From Bradyrhizobium sp. dw_411 (GTDB taxonomy: Bacteria; Pseudomonadota; Alphaproteobacteria; Rhizobiales; Xanthobacteraceae): 64,000 nucleotides of DNA. The notes below the pieces were generated by a model. The model was not told the DNA's origin. It did no database searches and was given only the letters and a program-made list of their open reading frames with translations. Numbering within the stretch: position 1 is the first letter of the stretch; each line of letters opens with the position of its first letter. The stretch lies in the NCBI RefSeq assembly GCF_018449695.1, contig NZ_JAAVUY010000008.1, positions 62,001 to 126,000 of the forward strand. Direction: 5' to 3'. Positions 34,405 to 41,258 of this stretch are shown one piece after another. The position numbers were made by a program, and so were the translations under genes.

Positions 34405-35340
34405 TCATTTGACCGCAGGCGGCGGCAGGAACTGGTCGACATTTTTGGCGTCGACGAGCACGTGTTTGACCGCGACGTCGCCTGTTGGCTTGTTGCCTTT
34501 CAGATATTCGACCATCGTATCGACCCCGAGCCTGCCCCATGCCACCGGATTGAGGTTGACCGTGAGCCCAACCGTACCAGCCTTGACCGCGCGCATCGCC
34601 GGCGGAATGCCGTTAAGGCCCGTCACGACCACCTGACTGCCTTTGCCGGCAGCCGCAATCGCTTGCGACGCCCCGAGCGCGATTTCATCATTCGCGCAAT
34701 AGATCGCCTTTACGTCGGGATGAGCCACCAGAATATCTTCGGCCTGCTTCAACCCCATCTCGCGCGTGAGTGCGACGTCCTTTCGATAGACGACCTTGAT
34801 GTCGGGGCTTGTCTTGATGACGGTATCGAACCCCTCGGCCAGATTCCGGAACGTGGCTGCGCCGGACGGACCGGCGACCATGGCAATCTCGCCCTTGCCT
34901 CCGATGCTCTGCGCAATCCACGCGGCGATCTCGCCGCCGATCTTCTTTTCATCCATGCTCACATACGCCGATTCATTGGCCGAATTCGCGTGGCGCGCGA
35001 TTGAGATGACAGGGATGCCGGCCTTTCCCGCCGCGTCATAGGCCGCGCCGACCGCAACGGCGTCGATCGGCGATACCAGAATGCCGTCGACCTTTCGTGC
35101 GACCAGATCCTGAATGCCGTCGACCTGCTGTGCGACGACTTCGTTGGCCGTGACGAATACGACATTGGCGCCCAGTTCCTTGGCGCGCGCCTCGATACCT
35201 GATTTCATCGCGATGTAAAAAGGATTGACGTCCGAGGCGAGCGAAACGCCGATCGTCACGGGCTTCGGTTGCGCAAGCGCGGGAGCACTGAGCGCCGCGA
35301 ACGCGGCAGCGGCCGAAATCAAAACCAAACGACGCTTCAT
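34405..35340 (-). CDS. Rbs-type sugar ABC transporter periplasmic binding protein
   Basis: This 311-residue protein has a signal peptide (AAAAFAALSAPALAQ) and then VTIGVSLASDVNPFYIAMKSGI, the opening of the peripla_BP_4 / ribose-binding family. DGILVSPIDAVAVGAAYDAA, VVTGLNGIPPAMRAVKAG and GLTVNLNPVAWGRLGVD follow in the expected order. It is the last gene of the operon from NicX-like at 39706, 28 bases after the permease gene. Although the family is named for sugars, members also bind nucleosides, cyclitols and other ring compounds. Confidence 0.93.
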   Translation of the reverse strand: MKRRLVLISAAAAFAALSAPALAQPKPVTIGVSLASDVNPFYIAMKSGIEARAKELGANVVFVTANEVVAQQVDGIQDLVARKVDGILVSPIDAVAVGAAYDAAGKAGIPVISIARHANSANESAYVSMDEKKIGGEIAAWIAQSIGGKGEIAMVAGPSGAATFRNLAEGFDTVIKTSPDIKVVYRKDVALTREMGLKQAEDILVAHPDVKAIYCANDEIALGASQAIAAAGKGSQVVVTGLNGIPPAMRAVKAGTVGLTVNLNPVAWGRLGVDTMVEYLKGNKPTGDVAVKHVLVDAKNVDQFLPPPAVK

Positions 35341-35368
35341 GGACCTCTCCTGTTTTCCAAATGTTTAG

Positions 35369-36319
35369 CTAATTCACCTTCGCCCTGAGCTGATCGGCGG
35401 CGGCGGCAGCGACGATCACCACACCGATCGCAATTCGTTGCCAGTAGCTGTCGACGCCCATCAGGTTCAGACTGTTGGTCAGAACCGTCATGATGAGAAC
35501 GCCGATCATCGTTTTGTAGAGATAGCCTTCGCCGCCATGTAGCGCCGCGCCACCAAGCACCACCGCGGCGATCGCGGTGAGTTCATAAAACTCTCCGGCG
35601 GTCGGCTGGCCCGACTGCAGCCGGGCCGCCAGCATCACGCCGGCAATACCCGCGGTGATGCCGCAAATCACATAGACCAGCAATGTCACGCGGCGCACCG
35701 GAACGCCGGAAAGAAACGCCGCCTCGCGGCTGCCGCCGGTCGCAAACACCCGCGTCCCGAACGCCGTCTTGTGCAAGACCCAGGCAAAGATGGCGAAGAT
35801 GAAAATGGCCGCCAGCACCGGCCAGGGAATACCGAACAACCTCGCGGTGCCGAACCAGATAAAACCTGCCGGCAACCCGTCGTCACCGACAACCGGCGCG
35901 CCCTTGGTCATCAGCAGGGCCAATCCGCGGACGAACACCATGCTGCCTAACGTTGCGATGAACGGGCTGACATTGGCGCGCGCGATAACAAGACCATTCG
36001 CCAATCCGACCGCCGCGCCGGTTGCAATTCCGCTGACAACGCCGGCAAAAATCCCCGCGCGCAGCATCACTTCCGCCGCAACACATCCGGACAGGCCCAC
36101 GATCGACCCCACCGAAAGATCAAATCCCCCACCAATGACGACGAAGGTCATGCCGACACTGATCACGGCCAGCACGGCGGCCTGCAGCAGGACGTTGGTG
36201 ATGTTTGTCGAGGACAGGAAACGATCCGACATCAGCGTGGAGGCAACGCACATCGCCACCAGAACAAGCGCCGGAATCTGGTTCACGACATTGGTTCGCC
36301 AGCGGCCCAGGAATGACAT
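35369..36319 (-). CDS. Rbs-type ABC transporter permease (RbsC/XylH family)
   Basis: This 316-residue polytopic permease has FVVIGGGFDLSVGSIVGLSGC near residue 60, the ribose-permease signature, and GLVIARANVSPFIATLGSMVFVRG near residue 125 in parts. ELTAIAAVVLGGAALHGGEGYLY near residue 245 is also typical. The start ATG 36319 shares TGATG with the stop of the ATPase gene, and a longer reading would lie within that gene. It would form the channel with the ATPase at 36319-37776. Confidence 0.93.
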   Translation of the reverse strand: MSFLGRWRTNVVNQIPALVLVAMCVASTLMSDRFLSSTNITNVLLQAAVLAVISVGMTFVVIGGGFDLSVGSIVGLSGCVAAEVMLRAGIFAGVVSGIATGAAVGLANGLVIARANVSPFIATLGSMVFVRGLALLMTKGAPVVGDDGLPAGFIWFGTARLFGIPWPVLAAIFIFAIFAWVLHKTAFGTRVFATGGSREAAFLSGVPVRRVTLLVYVICGITAGIAGVMLAARLQSGQPTAGEFYELTAIAAVVLGGAALHGGEGYLYKTMIGVLIMTVLTNSLNLMGVDSYWQRIAIGVVIVAAAAADQLRAKVN

Positions 36320-37776
36320 CAGACCGCGGTCTCCAGCAGCGCGCGCAGAGATGCCTCGCCGTAGGTATTGTCCCGACTGACGCGGCCGACCACACGTCCC
36401 TGACGGAGCGCCACAACGCAATCGCTCAGCCCAAGAAGCTCGGGCATGTCAGACGAAGACAGGATCACGGCCCCGCCACTGCTGGCGAAGTCGGCGATGT
36501 AGCGATGGATATGGGCTTTCGCCGCGATATCGACGCCGTTGGTGGGCTCGTCCAGCAGCAACAGATCAAGACGCCCCGCGAGCCACTTTGCGAACACGAC
36601 CTTCTGCTGATTGCCTCCGGACAAACCACGGACGGGCATATCGGGATTATGCGGCCTGATATCGAGCAACGTCATCAAGCGCACAACAGCGGCTGTGATT
36701 TTCTGCTCGTCCCTGCCGGATGCCGTGCAAAAAGCCGAGATGTGCGGCAGGACGATATTGTCACGGACCGACAGCGCCATCACCAGCGACAGGGCGCGCT
36801 CGCCCGGAACGAAGCCGACACCGTTTTCGATCGCAGCGGGTACATCCCGTGGATATTCCGAATTGCGCTCGCCTGGGCGGCCGCTGCGAACACCGAACAG
36901 ACGCCGCAGCAATTCCGTGGCACCGCTTCCGAGCAGTCCGCCTAGTCCGATCACCTCGCCCTGCCGGCACGTCAACGCGCCGCCGGGAAGAGAGACGCTC
37001 ACCCTCACATCCCCCGCAGATCGCGCACCGCCAGCCTGCAAATCGAGTTCTCGTCCGGTCATCGCGTGGATCAAGTCATTCCGCTCAAAGGGCGCTGACG
37101 ACATCGCTGCAAGTCGGCCATCGCGCAGCACGGCACACTCATCGGCCAAGATGTCGACCTCTTCCAGCCGATGCGAAATATAGATGATCGTGACACCCTG
37201 GTTTCGCAGGCGGCGCAAAACCGTAAACAGCCGCTCGGTTTCGCGCCTCTCCAATGAAGCGGTCGGCTCATCCAGGATGAGAATGCGGGTCTTGTGACCA
37301 AGCGCGCGGCCGATCACGACAAGCTGACGCTCGGCGAAAGTCAGATCGCGGGCCCGCGCGTCGACATCGATATTGACGTCGAGATCCCCAAGGATGGCCC
37401 TGGCGGATTCCTTCATCGCCCTGGCATCGACGCATGGCAGAAGACCCGCAACCCGGCGCGACGGCAGATAACCCAACAACATGTTTTCCGCGACGCTCAG
37501 CGCGCCGGCAACCCGAAGCTCCTGCGGCACCAGCACGACACCCGCTGCAATCGCTTCGGGCAACGATTTGAAGTGCGCGGGTTGCCCATCCAGTTCGATC
37601 CGGCCGGCATCGGGCGGATAGATGCCGGATAATATTTTGATCAGGGTCGATTTGCCCGCGCCATTCTCTCCCAGCAAAGCCAGAATGCTGCCGCTCTTTA
37701 CTTCCAGCGACACATCCGAAAGCGCGCAAGTGGCTCCAAAAAATTTGGACACATTGGCGATCCGGATGTGGGTCAT
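36319..37776 (-). CDS. Rbs-type ABC transporter ATP-binding protein with two ATPase domains
   Basis: This 485-residue RbsA/MglA-type protein has a canonical N-terminal domain (GENGAGKST near residue 36, LTFAERQLVVIGRAL signature near residue 135, ILILDEPTASL). Its C-terminal domain has the usual degenerate Walker A (GLLGSGATELLRRLF near residue 285), LSGGNQQKVVFAKWL near residue 390 and LLLLDEPTNGVDI. The ATG at 37776 overlaps the hydrolase stop (ATGA). Such tight coupling to a dioxygenase/hydrolase pair suggests the transporter imports the compound they degrade. Confidence 0.94.
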   Translation of the reverse strand: MTHIRIANVSKFFGATCALSDVSLEVKSGSILALLGENGAGKSTLIKILSGIYPPDAGRIELDGQPAHFKSLPEAIAAGVVLVPQELRVAGALSVAENMLLGYLPSRRVAGLLPCVDARAMKESARAILGDLDVNIDVDARARDLTFAERQLVVIGRALGHKTRILILDEPTASLERRETERLFTVLRRLRNQGVTIIYISHRLEEVDILADECAVLRDGRLAAMSSAPFERNDLIHAMTGRELDLQAGGARSAGDVRVSVSLPGGALTCRQGEVIGLGGLLGSGATELLRRLFGVRSGRPGERNSEYPRDVPAAIENGVGFVPGERALSLVMALSVRDNIVLPHISAFCTASGRDEQKITAAVVRLMTLLDIRPHNPDMPVRGLSGGNQQKVVFAKWLAGRLDLLLLDEPTNGVDIAAKAHIHRYIADFASSGGAVILSSSDMPELLGLSDCVVALRQGRVVGRVSRDNTYGEASLRALLETAV

Positions 37777-38630
37777 CGCGCCGCCATCCAGCGCGTCGCG
37801 GCGGGAATCCATGGACCCTCGGCTTCTCCGCCAGCATAGCTTGCGGAGAAGTGGTCGCGGCCTTCCATGATCAATTCGACAACATTTCCGCCCGCCGCCT
37901 TGAGCGCCCGCGCCATCATGTCGGCTTGCGGGATCAGATGAGGAAAATCCTTTGTGCCCACCGCCAGCAGAAAAGGCGGAGGCGTTCCCTGGATCATCTT
38001 CAGCGGACTGGCCTCCTCAGTTATTTCAGCGGCCGCGGGATCTTCCATTGGACCGAGAAAGCGGGGCCGGATGCTGAGGCCCGAACCTTCACCAAACGTG
38101 TAGACGCCGGAGATCGGCAGACATCCTTTGATGACGTCGACGGGCAATCCGAGTTCAGCCTGCCAGTCCCGGCGAACGGCCATCAGCGCCGTATAATGTC
38201 CGCCCGCAGAATGGCCGCCGACGAAAATGCGATCGGGATTGCCACCGTAACTCTCGATATCGGTCCTGACGTCCGCAAGCGCCTTGCAGCAATCCGAAAA
38301 GCCGGTGGGAAACAGATGCTGGGGCGCGAGGCGATACCCCGCCGACACAAATGTTATTCCGGCGGCGCCCAGCGGCGGCGCCATGAACGACATCCATTCC
38401 TTGTAGCCGCTGGTCCAGCCGCCACCATGATAAAACACCAACACGTCGCCGGTCGGTTTCGTTGCCGGAAAGATCAGCAGGCTCTGATACGGATCGTCGC
38501 CGTATTGACGCTCGACAGCCTCAAGCGCCGGAAGGCGCCGCATCAACTCGTCATGATACGCCTGCCCGGCCGGCGACAGAGGTTCCTGGGGTGGGTAATG
38601 CTGGATGAGCATTTGATGACTGCCGGTCAA
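37773..38630 (-). CDS. Alpha/beta hydrolase, kynurenine formamidase / HSL-like
   Basis: This 285-residue hydrolase has the oxyanion motif YHGGGWTSG near residue 67, the nucleophile elbow VGGHSAGGHYTA near residue 140, the acid in AVGTKDF near residue 228 and the His in GRDHFS near residue 260. HGGGW plus GHSAGGH are shared with arylformamidases and hormone-sensitive-lipase-type esterases. Directly downstream of the NicX-like gene (four-base overlap through TTG 38630; ATG 38612 is the alternative start), it may remove the formyl group from an N-formyl ring-cleavage product, the step NicD performs in nicotinate breakdown. That role is inference. Confidence 0.88.
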   Translation of the reverse strand: MTGSHQMLIQHYPPQEPLSPAGQAYHDELMRRLPALEAVERQYGDDPYQSLLIFPATKPTGDVLVFYHGGGWTSGYKEWMSFMAPPLGAAGITFVSAGYRLAPQHLFPTGFSDCCKALADVRTDIESYGGNPDRIFVGGHSAGGHYTALMAVRRDWQAELGLPVDVIKGCLPISGVYTFGEGSGLSIRPRFLGPMEDPAAAEITEEASPLKMIQGTPPPFLLAVGTKDFPHLIPQADMMARALKAAGGNVVELIMEGRDHFSASYAGGEAEGPWIPAATRWMAAR

Positions 38631-39706
38631 CGGGACTCGCGGGCCACCACCATCTTTGGATCGACCAGCCTACCCCGTTCGATCACCACCTCATTGTCGA
38701 GAATGACGGTGCAATCGCGCATCGGCACGTCGTAATGCCCGCGCGTGTTTCGCTTGCCGCCGCCTTGCGTGTTGGGACCGGTGGAGAACAGAAAGTTGCC
38801 CGGGAAGGTGCGCGCCGCAGCACGGCTTCGTTCAGGTTCGTCGCCATTGAGCGCAATACCGTACCAGAGGGATTGCGGATTAAGACCCCAGCCTAGATGA
38901 GAAATGGCATAGGGATCGCGATCGTCCGGACCGGTCATTCCCGCGGCAAGCCATTCATCCATCAGCTTGGCGTCAAGGCCGCCCGAGATTTTGGTGATGA
39001 AACCATCACGGACTTCCATCTCGACCCTGTCGGTGACGTAGCGGCAATAGGGCAGAATCACGATGTCGCCGGGCTGAAATACCACACGGCCGTTCGCCGT
39101 CCCCTCATTCGGGAAGGTATGCACGTGTCCCGCGCCCCAATGGTCGAACCGCCCCGGGGATTCGGCGAAGCCATATTGGCTCATCACCGGGAATTCCCCG
39201 CATTTATAAGTAAAATCCGTTCCGGCATCGCTGACGACGCGGACTTCGCGCGTCTTCTCGAGCTTGAGATGAGCGTGCAGGACAGCTTCCTTCAGGCCTT
39301 CCGGCGACATCAACTGTTCAAGATCGTCCGGCGCGTCGATGATCATCAGCACGCGGGTGCCGACATCGCGAACGTCCTTCAGCCATTTGCTGAACAGCGG
39401 CACGTGAAAGATGACGATGAGATCGGCCTTCATGGCAGCCTCAAGCGTGCCCTTGCATTTTCCGATCGTGGGCACGCCGACCTTGGTCCAGGACGGCATC
39501 GAATTGACGCACATCTCGTAGATATCGGCGCCCAATTCGTCCGCCGCCGCGAAGGCGGACTGGACATATTCCCTGCGGGTGCCGAGGTCGCTGACGATGG
39601 CGATCGTCTCGCCGTTCTTGACGTTACAGCGCTGGAACTGCTTTCGAAAAAGCATCGTCAGCTTGGCGGGGTTGAGCTCCTGGCTTCTTAATGCTGCATC
39701 GTGCAT
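38627..39706 (-). CDS. NicX-like ring-cleavage dioxygenase (M29 aminopeptidase-related family)
   Basis: This 359-residue protein belongs to the M29-related family that contains 2,5-dihydroxypyridine 5,6-dioxygenase (NicX). Conserved segments are GTDFTYKCGEFPVMSQYGFA near residue 175, PGRFDHWGAGHVHTFPNEGT, GDIVILPY, ISHLGWGLNP (His near 268) and GNFLFSTGPNTQGGGKRNTRGHYDVP in parts (His near 323, Asp near 325). These three residues correspond to the iron ligands known in NicX. ATG 39706 has GGAG 8 bases upstream, giving the NicX-like length; the reading to 39781 is not favoured. It opens an operon with the hydrolase and Rbs-type transporter, divergent from a TetR gene. Substrate identity is inferred, not shown. 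Confidence 0.85.
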   Translation of the reverse strand: MHDAALRSQELNPAKLTMLFRKQFQRCNVKNGETIAIVSDLGTRREYVQSAFAAADELGADIYEMCVNSMPSWTKVGVPTIGKCKGTLEAAMKADLIVIFHVPLFSKWLKDVRDVGTRVLMIIDAPDDLEQLMSPEGLKEAVLHAHLKLEKTREVRVVSDAGTDFTYKCGEFPVMSQYGFAESPGRFDHWGAGHVHTFPNEGTANGRVVFQPGDIVILPYCRYVTDRVEMEVRDGFITKISGGLDAKLMDEWLAAGMTGPDDRDPYAISHLGWGLNPQSLWYGIALNGDEPERSRAAARTFPGNFLFSTGPNTQGGGKRNTRGHYDVPMRDCTVILDNEVVIERGRLVDPKMVVARESR

Positions 39707-39774
39707 TTGCCGCTCTCCACTTTGTTGCTCGCTGGCCTCAACGATATATAAGTGGCGAAGTCGGTCAATAGTAA

Positions 39775-39794
39775 ACTTCATTCGGTATTGAAGT
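39775..39794. promoter_or_regulatory. Operator-like palindrome between NicX-like operon and TetR gene
   Basis: ACTTCA and TGAAGT form perfect 6-base arms around TTCGGTAT (20 bases), 10 bases upstream of the TetR GTG and 69 bases upstream of the NicX-like ATG. Overlap with the start region of the regulator suits autorepression; the position also suits control of the divergent operon. Confidence 0.6.
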
Positions 39795-39803
39795 GAGGTC
39801 GGG

Positions 39804-40397
39804 GTGGTTCAGGTCAAGAAGGAAGCGGTGCGCGATTCAATTCTCGAATCCGGCCGCAAGCTGTTCAAGGCGCAGGGCTATGCCCGTGCCACGATGAATG
39901 CCATCGCACGCGAAGCCGGCGTCGCGCCGGCGACCCTGTACGTGTACTACCGATCGAAGCTCGAAGTATTTTTTGCCATTTACGATCCCTGGCTCCGGGC
40001 CAAGCTGGAGACGCTGCAACAAGAAAGTCAGCGCATCAAGCAACCGCAAAAGCGGCTGGAATTCCTCCTGATGGGGCTGTGGCGCGACGTGCCTTTTGCG
40101 GACAATTCCTTCACCAATAATTTGATGCAGGCCGTCTCCACCAAGGGCGCCGACGAGCATTACGACACCACCCTGCTGGAATGGTCAAAAGCCCAGATCG
40201 CCGCCGTCGTAGCGGATTGCCTGCCGCCGAGGCGCCGTCAGGCGCTGAACCTGGAGCGGATTACCCATCTACTGTTCATGGCGTTTGACGGGTTCTCGCT
40301 CAACGCACACTTCGCGCCGGATCGTCCGTGCGATGTGGCGATGGTCAGAATGGTGGCCGAATTGCTGATCGGTCCAACGCCGCGCAAGGCTGCCTAA
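39804..40397 (+). CDS. TetR-family transcriptional regulator
   Basis: This 197-residue protein has a helix-turn-helix at residues about 10-55 (ILESGRKLFKAQGYARATMNAIAREAGVAPATLYVYYRSKLEVFFAIY, read in pieces) and a C-terminal ligand domain of the usual size. The start is GTG 39804 with GAGG 5 bases upstream. It is not closely similar to the TetR pair at 32813-34336. It is probably the regulator of the divergent NicX-like operon; a palindrome overlaps its start. Confidence 0.92.
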   Translation: MVQVKKEAVRDSILESGRKLFKAQGYARATMNAIAREAGVAPATLYVYYRSKLEVFFAIYDPWLRAKLETLQQESQRIKQPQKRLEFLLMGLWRDVPFADNSFTNNLMQAVSTKGADEHYDTTLLEWSKAQIAAVVADCLPPRRRQALNLERITHLLFMAFDGFSLNAHFAPDRPCDVAMVRMVAELLIGPTPRKAA

Positions 40398-40424
40398 TTT
40401 CGGATGCCGCGATCGCAGGTAGCG

Positions 40425-41147
40425 TTACGGATGCGGGCGCGGCGAATCTTTCTCATTGCCGACCCAGACGTCGCTTTGCTTGATCTGCCTGATCAAGGCT
40501 TCGGGGTCGAATTTCCGGAAACCTGACGGAATCTCGAATAGTTGTGCCGATTGCGGCTCGTCGCGAAGGTTCTGTGCAGCAACAACCGTGCCGTCTTCGG
40601 TCTTGATTCGCAGCGGAAATTTGCGCGCGGAATCGATCCAGCCGAGCATTTCCTGATTGGGAGACAGGATCGCGCGGTAAGCGATCGTATTGTTCCCTTC
40701 GACCGTCTCTTCCCCGATGCGCTCGCAACGCCAATTGCCCTGATCTTTTGCATCCTGATTCACAATGCCAGCCACTTTCGCCATCGCCTCCCACTGCCGG
40801 CACGGATTATCCGGATCGACCGGCACGAAGATCCGGGTCAGACGATTCGACTGACGGGCTTCCATGAACAGCCGCGCCGCGGGCCGCACAAAAAAGGCAG
40901 CGTGCTTTGTCCCCTCGATCACAAAAAAGCCGTCGGCAAGTTCCGGCGTCTCAATTCGCACCTTGTCGCCGGACACCCTCAGCCTGCCCGCCGGCGCCGG
41001 TGCGCCATCATCCTTCAATGTCACGAGATCAGCGGAAAATTGCTGCGCCCGCGCCGGGGCGTGGCCGCAGAGCAAAAAGCCTGCAACGGCAAGCAAGCTC
41101 AACCATGACCGGTTGGACGGCAAAACAATCATTCGGTCTTCAGTCAT
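40425..41147 (-). CDS. Exported hypothetical protein
   Basis: This 240-residue protein has an N-terminal signal peptide (SWLSLLAVAGFLLCG, cleavage near ARAQQ). The rest is a beta-rich domain with LRVSGDKVRIETPE, AAFFVRPAARLFMEA, TIAYRAILSPNQEMLGWID and LRIKTEDGTVV. The layout (reading of substrate properties of a metal- or lipid-binding outer-membrane sheet) resembles DUF4412/LolA-like periplasmic proteins, but I do not recognise a function. The start is uncertain: ATG 41147 and ATG 41132 (MIVLPSN) are both possible. It lies between the TetR gene and the phosphoesterase, with no clear operon partner. Confidence 0.7.
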   Translation of the reverse strand: MTEDRMIVLPSNRSWLSLLAVAGFLLCGHAPARAQQFSADLVTLKDDGAPAPAGRLRVSGDKVRIETPELADGFFVIEGTKHAAFFVRPAARLFMEARQSNRLTRIFVPVDPDNPCRQWEAMAKVAGIVNQDAKDQGNWRCERIGEETVEGNNTIAYRAILSPNQEMLGWIDSARKFPLRIKTEDGTVVAAQNLRDEPQSAQLFEIPSGFRKFDPEALIRQIKQSDVWVGNEKDSPRPHP

Positions 41148-41258
41148 CGTCGGAATCCGTTGGATGTAATTTCGCGATTTGGGTGGCTGGTCGACAAAGA
41201 GCGACGCCGACCGAGCCATCAGGCCCGATCGGCGTAGCCTTAGTGAGTCAGATCGCAA

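Noticed and set aside
14761..40397. A complete nicotinate (nic) pathway
   Set aside because: No maleamate amidohydrolase, maleate isomerase or NicAB-type cytochrome-linked hydroxylase was seen; only individual NicX-like and hydroxylase-like steps are supported.
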